In this document: piece after piece, positions 41,244 through 49,791 of the stretch | Layout: every line of letters starts with the position of its first letter | Numbering within the stretch: position 1 is the first letter of the stretch | Source: JBBSEX01 sp038239345 | GTDB lineage: Bacteria; Acidobacteriota; Terriglobia; Bryobacterales; Bryobacteraceae | Direction of reading: 5' to 3' | DNA length: 64,000 nucleotides | Assembly (NCBI GenBank): GCA_038239345.1 | Contig: JBBSEX010000004.1 | Coordinates: 186,001 to 250,000, forward strand | Position numbers and translations under genes: made by a program | The notes under the pieces: generated by a model | What the model saw: the letters and a program-made list of their open reading frames with translations, nothing else | What the model was told of the DNA's origin: nothing | Databases searched by the model: none

Positions 41244-41897
41244 ATGGAAACTAAGATTCAAAACCACGAACAGAGATCCTCACGGGCCAGCGCTCCCAGG
41301 CTTCCCGGGATTCTGGACGACCAATTGGTTCGGATGGCGCAAGCGGGTGATCATAGCGCTTTTGCCGAACTGATCGCCCGGCATCAAACATCTTGTCTTA
41401 AGCTCGCTTTATCCATTCTGCGTGACCGGCAGGATGCGGAAGATGAAGTGCAGAACGCGCTGTGGAAGGCGTTTGAGCACATCGGTCAGTTTCAACAGGA
41501 CGCCCGGTTTTCTACCTGGCTTACTCGCATCGTAGTGAATCAGTGTCTGATGCGCCTGCGGCAAGGCAAGCGCGCCAGCTTTCTCTATATTGACCAGGCT
41601 ACCATCGGCGATGAAGTGGGGACGCTGGAGTTGCCCGACGGTTGTCAGAACCCGGAAGAGCAGCTTGCGCAACGCGAAGCCGCAAAGGTGTTGGACCGCG
41701 AAATACACCGGATTCCGCCGCTGCTGCGGAACGTATTCCTTCTGCGCGATGTACAGCAGATGCCGATGCCGAATGTCGCCGAGCGCCTCGGGATTTCGGT
41801 AGCCGCCGCCAAAAGCCGCTTACTGCGGGCCCGCATTGAGTTGCGAACGCGGCTGGAAAAGCACTACTACGGAAAGTTCACCGAGTCGCCCGCTTAA
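41244..41897 (+). CDS. ECF-type RNA polymerase sigma factor
   Basis: 217 aa. Region 2 lies at about 35-100 (DHSAFAELIARHQTSCLKLALSILRDRQDAEDEVQNALWKAF, FSTWLTRIVVNQCLMRLR). Region 4 lies at about 140-205 (IPPLLRNVFLLRDVQQMPMPNVAERLGISVAAAKSRLLRARIEL). The segment between them lacks region 3, as in other ECF sigma factors. The best comparison is the RpoE/SigW type. No anti-sigma gene is adjacent; the flanking genes are the divergent XRE-cupin gene and the convergent pilus operon end. Promoter targets unknown. Confidence 0.93.
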   Translation: METKIQNHEQRSSRASAPRLPGILDDQLVRMAQAGDHSAFAELIARHQTSCLKLALSILRDRQDAEDEVQNALWKAFEHIGQFQQDARFSTWLTRIVVNQCLMRLRQGKRASFLYIDQATIGDEVGTLELPDGCQNPEEQLAQREAAKVLDREIHRIPPLLRNVFLLRDVQQMPMPNVAERLGISVAAAKSRLLRARIELRTRLEKHYYGKFTESPA

Positions 41898-41902
41898 AAG
41901 GC

Positions 41903-43276
41903 TTATTGTTGCGAGGGAACCTGCGTGGTTCCCGTTGTCTGGCCGGTGCCCAGACCGTTATTTTGTCCTGGAGTTAGACTCGGGTTTACCCCGATTCCGC
42001 CGGGATTCTGCTGCCCGAGAGCTGCCTTATTCGTCACCAGATCTTTACGCGGATCGAACACGAATTCCCATTCCTTGTACTTCGAGCGTTCGTTATAAAC
42101 CTTGATTCCCTTCCCTGCCTGCTTGCTGGCGACGCCGGCAATGCCCCCCGCGCCAAGCGCATTCGGCTGCGATCCGTTCAGCCCGTTTGCCCCATTCTGA
42201 TTGCCGATCGTGAACCCTTGCCCGATGCCGCTTGGCGTACCCGAGGGTCCTTGCTGAGCGCTCAATCCACTGGGATCAATCCCCCCTTGGCCGGCTGGAA
42301 AGATACCAGCGGGAGGTTGTCGTGGCTGCGTCAATAGGTTCTGAATTATATTCACGGCGGGATTCGCTCCACCAGGGACCGGCGGACCGGGCTGTTGTCC
42401 GGACTGTTGACCATACTGTTGTCCAGACAGTTGTCCCACCGGTTGTCCAAACTGTTGGCCAACTTGTTGCCCAAACTGTTGCCCAAACTGTTGCCCAGCC
42501 TGTTGTCCAGCCTGTTGTCCAAACTGCGGTTGCTGCCCTATCTGATTGCCATAAGGATTGACCGCACCCGGCTGCCCGCCTGGCGTCTGTCCAGGAAATT
42601 GACCCTGTGCAGGCGCATACCCCTGCGGATTCACGCCGGCCGGATACGGTTGCCCGGTCTGTGGATTGATCTGCCCCGGAAACTGCTGATAATTGGTAGC
42701 GGCCTGGGCATTGGGATCGTTCGGATCAACCGGCCGCGCCCCTTGTCCAATGGCATTGGCGCTGATGTCGGGACGCCGCCGCAATGCAGGATTCCCACCC
42801 ATGCTCGAACCATCGGGATTAACCGGTTGCCCGTCGGGGCCCAACACCTGGGTAACCAGATCCTTGCCGTCTTTATCCTTGCCGTCGGCGTTCTTGGCAT
42901 CCAGTGCCCCTGGCGCTTTGGTCACCAGGGAATCCGTCAAAACCCCCGTCGGCCCCACGTGGAGAATACGCCAGTCGTCTTTTCCGGTCATCGGATCCAG
43001 ATAGTGCCGCCGCAGGAAGCGGACATTGTTCGTGCTGTCCAGATCTTCCATCTTGCTGGGATATTTCTTGAACTTTACGAAGTAGCGGCCCACAGCTTTC
43101 TTGTATTCATCACCGCGATCCATCAATAATTGTTCGCGATCGCGCTGTGCCTCAAAGGCATAGCGGGGAATCTGCATGAAGAGCATAATCGCCACGGCGG
43201 CGGCCATCGCGAATACCAGCAGCAAGGCGAATCCCGACTGTTCTCCGCGCCGTTCCGACCGGGTCCGCTGCGTCAT
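41903..43276 (-). CDS. Pseudopilin-like protein with a long Gln/Gly repeat tail
   Basis: 457 aa, last gene of the pilus operon. The N-terminus has a pilin-like hydrophobic helix after SGF (FALLLVFAMAAAVAIMLFM, no Glu at +5). A globular part resembles a GspG-type pseudopilin (DEYKKAVGRYFVKFKKYPSKM, VRFLRRHYLDPMTGKDDWRI). From about residue 140 the protein is low complexity: Gly, Gln, Pro and Asn, with GQQFGQQ-type repeats. The tail EWEFVFDPRKDLV returns to ordinary composition. Probably an exported structural or surface subunit; exact role unknown. Its start overlaps the upstream gene as ATGA. Confidence 0.7.
   Translation of the reverse strand: MTQRTRSERRGEQSGFALLLVFAMAAAVAIMLFMQIPRYAFEAQRDREQLLMDRGDEYKKAVGRYFVKFKKYPSKMEDLDSTNNVRFLRRHYLDPMTGKDDWRILHVGPTGVLTDSLVTKAPGALDAKNADGKDKDGKDLVTQVLGPDGQPVNPDGSSMGGNPALRRRPDISANAIGQGARPVDPNDPNAQAATNYQQFPGQINPQTGQPYPAGVNPQGYAPAQGQFPGQTPGGQPGAVNPYGNQIGQQPQFGQQAGQQAGQQFGQQFGQQVGQQFGQPVGQLSGQQYGQQSGQQPGPPVPGGANPAVNIIQNLLTQPRQPPAGIFPAGQGGIDPSGLSAQQGPSGTPSGIGQGFTIGNQNGANGLNGSQPNALGAGGIAGVASKQAGKGIKVYNERSKYKEWEFVFDPRKDLVTNKAALGQQNPGGIGVNPSLTPGQNNGLGTGQTTGTTQVPSQQ
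42391..42530 (-). repeat. 12-nt coding repeats inside the pseudopilin-like gene
   Basis: About eleven imperfect 12-nt units, with minus-strand unit GGCCAACAGTTT and variants, encode a four-residue G-Q-Q-x period (x = F, V, A, Y or S). The regular 12-nt period suggests growth by slippage or unequal crossing over within a coding frame. Confidence 0.85.
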
Positions 43277-44007
43277 CCTACCTGCTCCTCTTGCAAGGCC
43301 AGCGTCTGCTGACTCTTGTTAGACGTGTCCTCGACCAGTGCCGAATTCACTCCAATCCGAATAATTTTGTAGCGATTCTTCACCAACTCGCCTTCCGCTG
43401 CCACGAAAATATCGTCCCCTTCCAGAAAGAAGGCCCGTTTCGGCCCTTCCGTACGGGCGTTATTCACAAACCCGTAGAACTTCAGCGGGATAGGTGGTGG
43501 AGGCGGCGGTGCTGCCGGAACCTGCGTTTTTTGCGCATCCGCCGCCATAGCCGCCGCGATTTCCTGCCGCTTCCTGACGATGATCGGATCTACCTTCGGG
43601 GGTGGAGGCGCGGGAGGCTGCGAAAACTCAAACAAACTGCGGTTCCCGCCTTCGATATCGACGCCACGCAGCTTCGCCAGCAGATCCAACTTTATGGAAG
43701 GATCCACTTTGGTCAGGTCCGGCGTTTCTTCTTTGATCTTCTTCAGCGATACGCGGAAATCCTGTGTCCCGCCACCGCCGCGCTGCCCTTCCGCCGATCG
43801 TACGCGAACTACGGGACCGCGCACGGCTTCCCGCGAAATTGGCGGAGTTGCCCTCACGGCTGTTCCGGACGGTGTCGCGGACGCTCCTTCCGGCCCACCC
43901 GACCCGGAACTCATGTAGAAATACGATCCAGCGGCAACCACCAGCAGGGTCACCAGTGTGATCACCTTCTTCGGCTCAGCTCCCAGAGACTTGGCGTCGA
44001 GCCTCAT
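43273..44007 (-). CDS. PilP/GspC-like periplasmic assembly protein
   Basis: 244 aa. One membrane helix near the N-terminus (VITLVTLLVVAAGSYFYM) precedes a Gly/Ser/Pro linker. A middle segment has LLAKLRGVDIEGGNRSLFEF and a proline run (PPAPPPPKVDP). The C-terminal domain IPLKFYGFVNNARTEGPKRAFFLEGDDIFVAAEGELVKNRYKIIRIG is the PilP/GspC homology-region fold, which contacts the secretin. Position after PilO supports the assignment. Overlaps both neighbours by 4 bp (ATGA), so expression is translationally coupled. Confidence 0.75.
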   Translation of the reverse strand: MRLDAKSLGAEPKKVITLVTLLVVAAGSYFYMSSGSGGPEGASATPSGTAVRATPPISREAVRGPVVRVRSAEGQRGGGGTQDFRVSLKKIKEETPDLTKVDPSIKLDLLAKLRGVDIEGGNRSLFEFSQPPAPPPPKVDPIIVRKRQEIAAAMAADAQKTQVPAAPPPPPPIPLKFYGFVNNARTEGPKRAFFLEGDDIFVAAEGELVKNRYKIIRIGVNSALVEDTSNKSQQTLALQEEQVG

Positions 44008-44636
44008 TTCGTCCCGAACTCCCCGCTGGCTTCGCTCTTCACAAACGCGTCTAGTTTCATGCTGACATGCAGCCCGGCACCCGCTTGCGGCGCAGCTTGC
44101 AGCGTATCGATAATCAACAGGCGCGGCGATTTATCAATCAGATTGATGAACTTCACAAAGTTCTGATAGCTGCCTTCATAATTCGCCGTAATCGTCATCA
44201 TGCTTAAATCGTCGCTGCCTTCAATCGGCTCCCGGGAATAGGCATGCTCACGGGGCTTTACACCCGACTTACCAGCCGCCTCCACCAGTTCGGAGATGAT
44301 GGTCGAAGATGCCGTCCGCTGCCCCAAAAAGTATTCCCCCAGAAACTGATCGCCTTCGCCCCGCCCCTTCTCCACGTTGATCACGATGGCCTTCGTGCGC
44401 CGCAAGGTGGTTTGCCGTTGCACCAGTTCAGCCCGCAAACTGATCAGCCGTTGGGCCAGATCCTCGGGCGAGCCGCCGGGCGGAAAGAAGACCATCCACG
44501 CGGCCACCAGATTCGCCAGCAGCAACACACCCAGAACCAGCCGAACAAGCAGTTGCGGATCCTTTGACAAGCTGGGGAGCCTGGCCGCAAGCCGCGCCGT
44601 ATCCACTCCGATTGGCAGCTTTACCTTTATCGCCAT
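44004..44636 (-). CDS. pilO: PilO-like inner-membrane assembly protein
   Basis: 210 aa. A short cytoplasmic N-terminus and one helix (LVLGVLLLANLVAAWMVFF) are followed by a coiled-coil start (LAQRLISLRAELVQRQTTLRRTKAIV) and a ferredoxin-like periplasmic domain (MMTITANYEGSYQNFVKFINLIDKSPRLLIIDTL), the hallmark of PilO. With PilM and PilN it forms the inner-membrane platform. Its stop overlaps the next gene by 4 bp; it starts 9 bp after pilN. Confidence 0.85.
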   Translation of the reverse strand: MAIKVKLPIGVDTARLAARLPSLSKDPQLLVRLVLGVLLLANLVAAWMVFFPPGGSPEDLAQRLISLRAELVQRQTTLRRTKAIVINVEKGRGEGDQFLGEYFLGQRTASSTIISELVEAAGKSGVKPREHAYSREPIEGSDDLSMMTITANYEGSYQNFVKFINLIDKSPRLLIIDTLQAAPQAGAGLHVSMKLDAFVKSEASGEFGTK

Positions 44637-44645
44637 TGCACCGGC

Positions 44646-45215
44646 CTACAGTTTCTGGGCATAGGTCACCGTGATGCGGTAGCGATACAGCGGGTCTGTC
44701 TGCGAAGGCGGTTGCGAGCTCTGGACGAATGCCGGACCGAAGAGTGGCGACTTCTCCAGCTTGCGGAATAAGGCAATCACCGGCTCAGGACCCGATGCGC
44801 CCACCACCATATCCAGCAGCACCTGATTCTGTGCATTGATCTGCGGCAAGCGGACCGAGACTAACGCAACATCGAACGGCATCACCTTTTCCAGGTCTCC
44901 AAAAATGCGCGTCCAACTGATTGACTTGCGCTCAATCAGCGTGTTCAACAGCAGATTACGCTCCAGCACTTCGGCGTTCTGCGGCTTCCGCAAGGTGGCG
45001 TCCAGCTTCGCCTGCTCAGCCGTTACGGCCTTCACTCGTTTTTCAAAGTCGTCAATGGAATCGTGAATGTCCCGTAATCGCCCGCGCTCCGCTACAGCCA
45101 TCAGAATCAGCATGATCAGAACGCCCGTCATCAGCACCCCGGTGGCGATCGAGCCGACGAATATCGCGCGATTGCGGCGAAATGGCTGGCTGGCTAAATT
45201 GATGTCGATCTTCAT
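44646..45215 (-). CDS. pilN: PilN-like inner-membrane assembly protein
   Basis: 189 aa starting MKIDINLASQPFRRNR, which is the conserved PilN N-terminus that binds PilM (the INLxPxR motif, here INLASQPFRRNR). One helix follows (AIFVGSIATGVLMTGVLIMLILMAVA), then a coiled coil and a periplasmic domain (SWTRIFGDLEKVMPFDVALVSVRLPQ). It pairs with PilO in the alignment complex. Starts 16 bp after pilM and ends 9 bp before pilO. Confidence 0.88.
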   Translation of the reverse strand: MKIDINLASQPFRRNRAIFVGSIATGVLMTGVLIMLILMAVAERGRLRDIHDSIDDFEKRVKAVTAEQAKLDATLRKPQNAEVLERNLLLNTLIERKSISWTRIFGDLEKVMPFDVALVSVRLPQINAQNQVLLDMVVGASGPEPVIALFRKLEKSPLFGPAFVQSSQPPSQTDPLYRYRITVTYAQKL

Positions 45216-45231
45216 CCGCCAAACCGCCTGT

Positions 45232-46113
45232 TCACATTCCCTCCAGATAACCCATGACGCCGGCGTTGAACGGTCCGGGGACGCCGAACCGGGAACGCAG
45301 AATCTCTACTTCCAACTTTAGATCGGCGGCCCACTCATGCGACACCTGCTCCCCTAAAGTTCCCAATCCGCAGAGCAGTAACTTCGCCGGCAACGATTCC
45401 AGTTCATCCTCGACATAAGCCAAGGTGGGATACAGTACGGCCAGAATCTCTTCGCTCGATGGTGATTCCAACTCCACGCAGCGGACCAGCTTAAGCACCG
45501 CTCCGTCCAGCACCATCACGGTCAAAGTACGTGCGCTCAACTTGGCCAATACTGTGATACCGGTACCTTGGTAGAGATTCAGCACGGCCAACGCCGAAGT
45601 AGTTACAGCGCCGGGAAGAAAGCCCGCCGCGCGCAACGGGGCTTCATAACGACCGACGATTTCAAGCGCCATCACCGCCACCACGACATCCACTTTCTTC
45701 GCCCCGTTCGATTTCGGCTGTACATAATAACTGACAGCGGCCGATTCCACGTCGAACGGCACGCCCTTCCGCATCCGGAAGCGAATCAGGGAAAGCTGCT
45801 CGTCGGCGCCTGTGGGCAACGTGTCGAAGTCCAGCACTGCGACACGGCCTGCATAATCGGGCAATATCAACGCGGCGGGCCGGGTCTTACGATTACTGTT
45901 GGCCGGCAGCACCGACGAGATAGCCGCCGACAGTTCTTCCTGATTCCGAACATTGTCTTGCAGCGGCGATACAGTGATCGCGCCCGGGGCAAGCGGCCGA
46001 AAGCCCAACTCGGGCGTGAATCCGGTGCGTGCAAACGCCACCCCCGCTTCGGAAATCTCGAAGATGTGGCTGGGCGGCGGATCTTTCAACAGGCTGGTGA
46101 TTTGCTCGAACAT
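45232..46113 (-). CDS. pilM: PilM-like actin-fold assembly protein
   Basis: 293 aa with an actin/FtsA-like fold and no membrane segment. The N-terminal IFEISEAGVAFARTG is an unusual variant of the usual phosphate-binding strand. VAVLDFDTLPTGADEQLSLIRFRMRKGVPFD corresponds to the PilM interaction and nucleotide region, and CGLGTLGEQVSHEWAADL is the late actin strand. It binds the cytoplasmic tail of PilN. The position between pilB and pilN supports the call although sequence similarity is moderate. Confidence 0.75.
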   Translation of the reverse strand: MFEQITSLLKDPPPSHIFEISEAGVAFARTGFTPELGFRPLAPGAITVSPLQDNVRNQEELSAAISSVLPANSNRKTRPAALILPDYAGRVAVLDFDTLPTGADEQLSLIRFRMRKGVPFDVESAAVSYYVQPKSNGAKKVDVVVAVMALEIVGRYEAPLRAAGFLPGAVTTSALAVLNLYQGTGITVLAKLSARTLTVMVLDGAVLKLVRCVELESPSSEEILAVLYPTLAYVEDELESLPAKLLLCGLGTLGEQVSHEWAADLKLEVEILRSRFGVPGPFNAGVMGYLEGM

Positions 46114-46122
46114 GCGCTGCCC

Positions 46123-47748
46123 TTAGCCTTCGATGAACGTCACTTTATTGATTTCTTTCAGTGTCGTAATACCTAGCCGGGCCTTCTCTAGCGCCGATTC
46201 GCGAAGGAACGTCATCCCCTCTTCTTTCGCCGCCCGGCGGATCTCCGAACTTGGGCGCTTGTTCAGAATCAGCTCGCGAATGTTTTCACTTAAATCCAGC
46301 AGTTCGTGAATCGCCGTTCGTCCGCGGAACCCCGTGCCGCCGCATTCAAAACAGCCCGGCCCGTCATAGAATTTCACGTCACGCCACTCGTCCGGATTCA
46401 AACCGCTCTCCACCAGATAATCGTCTTCGATGTGTATCTGCGTTTTGCAATGCGGACAGATGATTCGCACCAGACGTTGAGCCAGGATGCAGTTCAGCGC
46501 CGACACAAAGTTGTAAGCCTCCACGCCCATGTTCAAAAAGCGTCCCAGCACATCCAACACATTGTTGGCGTGCACGGTGGTGAACACCAAGTGCCCGGTT
46601 AACGCGGCATTGATCGCGATCTGCGCCGTTTCCTGATCACGAATCTCACCCACCATGATCTTGTCCGGATCGTGCCGCAGAATTGATCGCAGGCCGCGGG
46701 CAAACGTCAGACCCTTCTTTTCATTCACCGGAATCTGGGTGATGCCCTTGATCTGATACTCAACCGGATCCTCGATTGTGATGATTTTGTCTTCGTCGTT
46801 CTTGATCTCGCTCAGGCCGGCGTAGAGCGTCGTCGTTTTGCCCGATCCCGTCGGCCCGGTTACCAGCACCATGCCGTACGGTTCTTTGATGTAACGCCGG
46901 AACTTCACCATGTCGCTATCGGAGAAGCCGACTACATCCAGGGTCAGCTTGGAAAACTTCTCACTCATGGATTCTTTATCCAGAACGCGAAGCACGGCGT
47001 CTTCCCCGTGAATCGTCGGCATCACGGACACGCGGAAATCGATCAGGCGGCCTTTGTAGCGCACGCGAAAACGCCCATCCTGCGGAATTCGGCGCTCGGC
47101 GATATCAAGCTCGCTCATTACCTTGATGCGCGAAATAATCGTCGAATGCCAATCCTTGGCGATCGGCGGCATGGCGTAGTGCAACACTCCGTCGATGCGG
47201 TACTTGATGGCTACTTCCTGGTCGCGCGTCTCGATGTGGATATCGCTCGCTCGCCGTTCCAAGGCGTTAAAAATCGTAGTGTCCACCAGCTTGATCACCG
47301 GCGCGATGTCGTTATCGATCGCCGTCAGCTTGTCAATCGAGAGCGTTTCATCGGAGTTCTCTTCATCGGCCACGACGTCGAGCGTGAATCCTTCGGTGAC
47401 TTCCTCAAGCACACGCTGCGACTGCTCGGTCTTCTTCAACAGATCGGAAATCTGCGATAGAGTCGCCACGCGAACGCGAAGCTTCTTCTGCAACAGCAGC
47501 GATAGCTCATCGATCAGATTCAAATTCCGCGGATCGGCCAGCGCGATTTCCAGCGTGCCATTCTCTTCCCGGATCGGCACGAAGTTATAGCGAAACATCA
47601 AATCCACCGGGACCGAGTGGAACAGATCGTGATCGATGCGGACTTCCTTCAGGTCGACAAAGTCATGCCGGTAGCGCGCCGCCAAAGTCCTCGACTGGGC
47701 AATTTCCTGCGATGGATCGCGAAGATGAGATTTTTCGATAGTAGCCAT
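46123..47748 (-). CDS. pilB: PilB/GspE-type assembly ATPase
   Basis: 541 aa. The MshEN/GspE N-terminal domain covers about 20-125 (FHSVPVDLMFRYNFVPIREENGTLEIALADP). The ATPase core has Walker A GPTGSGKTTT, the Asp box (ITIEDPVEYQIKGITQ), MVGEIRDQETAQ and the His box region. The zinc-binding tetracysteine lies in ICPHCKTQ and GPGCFECGGTGFRGR. It powers pilus or pseudopilus polymerisation at the cytoplasmic face. The next gene in the operon is pilM. Confidence 0.93.
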   Translation of the reverse strand: MATIEKSHLRDPSQEIAQSRTLAARYRHDFVDLKEVRIDHDLFHSVPVDLMFRYNFVPIREENGTLEIALADPRNLNLIDELSLLLQKKLRVRVATLSQISDLLKKTEQSQRVLEEVTEGFTLDVVADEENSDETLSIDKLTAIDNDIAPVIKLVDTTIFNALERRASDIHIETRDQEVAIKYRIDGVLHYAMPPIAKDWHSTIISRIKVMSELDIAERRIPQDGRFRVRYKGRLIDFRVSVMPTIHGEDAVLRVLDKESMSEKFSKLTLDVVGFSDSDMVKFRRYIKEPYGMVLVTGPTGSGKTTTLYAGLSEIKNDEDKIITIEDPVEYQIKGITQIPVNEKKGLTFARGLRSILRHDPDKIMVGEIRDQETAQIAINAALTGHLVFTTVHANNVLDVLGRFLNMGVEAYNFVSALNCILAQRLVRIICPHCKTQIHIEDDYLVESGLNPDEWRDVKFYDGPGCFECGGTGFRGRTAIHELLDLSENIRELILNKRPSSEIRRAAKEEGMTFLRESALEKARLGITTLKEINKVTFIEG

Positions 47749-47789
47749 GGAACCCTTGGTTGTAGGACGTTCGGCGGCCTATAGCCTGC

Positions 47790-48998
47790 TTACTTATTAA
47801 TCGTATCCGCCAGTGAAAAGATCGGCAGGTATAGCGAAATCAATACAAATGCCACAAAGATGCCCATGAAAATCATGATCGCCGGCTCAATCAAGGCAAG
47901 CGTCGCACCCATCTTCGTATTCACATCTTCTTCGTAGAATTCGGCGACGCTGGTTAGCATCGCCGACAATGCGCCCGTCGATTCTCCGACTTCAATCATG
48001 TCGATCGCCAAGCTTGGAAAAATCTTTGTCGCCTTAAGCGAAACGGATAGCGACTGGCCTTCCTTCACCGTTTTACGGGCCTTCGTGAATGCCTTCTTTA
48101 GCAACGCCGACCCCAGTGAATTCGATGCCGTCTCAAGCGCCGCGAGCAGCGGAATACCGCCCACCAGCAGAGTCCCCAACACCCGAGAGAATTGGGCCAT
48201 TTGATACTTGATCCACATGTCGCCCAGAACCGGAGTTCTCAGCTTCATCTTGTCGACGCTTTCGCGGCCCGATTCCGTTCTGGACCAGTAGCGGAACCCC
48301 ACTCCAGCGATCGCCGCCACGCCCAGCCCAACCAAAATGTAACTGCGCGCCGTTGTACCGACGGCGATCAGGATCAGAGTCATCGTCGGCAACTTGGCCT
48401 GCATACTGCTGTATAATTCGGCGAAACTCGGTACCACGTATGTGATCAGGAAAATCACCAGCGAGATCACCAGCACGATCAGCAGCGAGGGATACATCAG
48501 CGATACCAGCACTTTTTTTCGAACCGCCAGCGCCAGCTTCTGATAAGAGATAAAACGCTCCAACACCTCACCCAACGACCCGCTTTTCTCGCCCGCCAAT
48601 ACAGACGTGACATAGATCGCGGGGAATACGCCCTCATTGCTAAATGCGTCGGAGAGCAGCGACCCGTTCTTCACCGCATCGCGCACATTGCGAATATGCA
48701 CGCCCAGATTCGGATCGGTCAAACGGTCGGCTAGCAGATCCAGCCCCTTAAGGATGGGAAGGCCGGCGCGAATCAGCGTTACAAACTGCTGATTGAAAAT
48801 CAGGAACTTTTCCAGGTTCAGCTTCTTCGGTTTCGAGTGCAACCCGGCAATGCCTGTATCGCCTTTCGCCTTAATCGAATAGACCAGAAAGCCTTGTTGG
48901 GTGTACTTCTCGCGGAGTTCCTTCTCTGAACCCGCATGGGCCGTCTGCTGATGCATCGCGCCCCGTGGGTCGGCGTATTTGAGGACAAATTCAGCCAT
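47790..48998 (-). CDS. pilC: PilC/GspF-type platform membrane protein
   Basis: 402 aa from the ATG at 48998; an in-frame ATG at 49031 adds eleven residues of no similarity. Two GspF repeats are present: residues about 70-195 (FLIFNQQFVTLIRAGLPILKGLDLLADR, FPAIYVTSVLAGEKSGSLGEVLERF) and about 270-395 (MAQFSRVLGTLLVGGIPLLAALETAS, DMIEVGESTGALSAML). Each ends in membrane helices. It is the inner-membrane platform that PilB rotates against. First gene of the operon on the minus strand. Confidence 0.93.
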   Translation of the reverse strand: MAEFVLKYADPRGAMHQQTAHAGSEKELREKYTQQGFLVYSIKAKGDTGIAGLHSKPKKLNLEKFLIFNQQFVTLIRAGLPILKGLDLLADRLTDPNLGVHIRNVRDAVKNGSLLSDAFSNEGVFPAIYVTSVLAGEKSGSLGEVLERFISYQKLALAVRKKVLVSLMYPSLLIVLVISLVIFLITYVVPSFAELYSSMQAKLPTMTLILIAVGTTARSYILVGLGVAAIAGVGFRYWSRTESGRESVDKMKLRTPVLGDMWIKYQMAQFSRVLGTLLVGGIPLLAALETASNSLGSALLKKAFTKARKTVKEGQSLSVSLKATKIFPSLAIDMIEVGESTGALSAMLTSVAEFYEEDVNTKMGATLALIEPAIMIFMGIFVAFVLISLYLPIFSLADTINK

Positions 48999-49250
48999 TG
49001 TCAGCGTTCTTTCAAGCCATTGAGCGTCCACGCTTTAATGGCGAGTGGAGACAGGGATACCCAGCGCGCGCGGTAGCTCACAATTAGTAGGACGGATTCG
49101 GATAGGAAAACGTGGACATTGATGGTAAACTTAGGTTCGTATGACGTCGTAACCCGCTTCGCATTCGTCTTGCAGTGTTGTTCCGTTTCGCGTTAACCTG
49201 CAGGGAAACTCCATTCGACAGAGCTTCGCTACATGAAAGTCCTCTAAGGT

Positions 49251-49778
49251 ATGGTCGTTCGCATTCGTATTTCTTACAACAATTCGGTCAAATTAGGCAG
49301 CATGTTCTCGCCCGGTCTACTGGTCTTCGCCGGCTTGTTAGGGTCGGCCACGGCAACCACCGCGCCGTCACAGCCCGCGCCGTTTCCTGAGAAGCTGTTA
49401 AAAGTAAAAGAGAGTGACCCTCGGGTTACGCGCCTGAAGCAGTTTTTTACCAAGCGCGACTGTCCTGTACATAAATTCGCCGAGGATTTTGTCTCGGCAG
49501 CCGACGAGAATAATCTCGACTGGCGCCTGCTACCCAGCATCTCGTTCCTGGAATCGGGCGGTGGCAAGGATTTCGTGAAGAACAATGTCCTGGGTTGGGA
49601 TTCCTGCAAGCAAGGCTTCGCTTCTATCCCCGTGGGCATTCACACCGTCGCCCGGAGTCTGGGCAAGTCAACCGTTTACCGCAATAAGGATTTGAATACC
49701 GTCCTGCGCATCTACAATCCCCGGGGGAATTACCCCGAGAAGGTGAAATCGGTAATGCGGACGATATCCATGAACTGA
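49251..49778 (+). CDS. Exported glucosaminidase/lysozyme-like protein
   Basis: 175 aa with a signal-like segment (MFSPGLLVFAGLLGSATA, an ATG at 49302 being an alternative start). The C-terminal two thirds have the lysozyme-like fold of glucosaminidases: LDWRLLPSISFLESGGGK gives the catalytic Glu, NNVLGWDS resembles the conserved N-x-G-W element, and SIPVGIHTVARSLGKS, RIYNPRGNYPEKV close the domain. It likely cleaves peptidoglycan glycan chains in the periplasm. It ends 13 bp before the nitrilase, but a functional link is not evident. Confidence 0.75.
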   Translation: MVVRIRISYNNSVKLGSMFSPGLLVFAGLLGSATATTAPSQPAPFPEKLLKVKESDPRVTRLKQFFTKRDCPVHKFAEDFVSAADENNLDWRLLPSISFLESGGGKDFVKNNVLGWDSCKQGFASIPVGIHTVARSLGKSTVYRNKDLNTVLRIYNPRGNYPEKVKSVMRTISMN

Positions 49779-49791
49779 TAGCTTACTATTC

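Noticed and set aside
42391..42530. Possible CRISPR array
   Set aside because: The repeats are 12 nt without unique spacers and encode the GQQx tail in frame.
42395..44166. Long plus-strand frames (244 and 291 aa) opposite the pilus genes
   Set aside because: They are shadows of the Gln/Gly repeat gene and PilP/PilO-like genes; their Leu/Ser repeats are just the complement of Gln codons.
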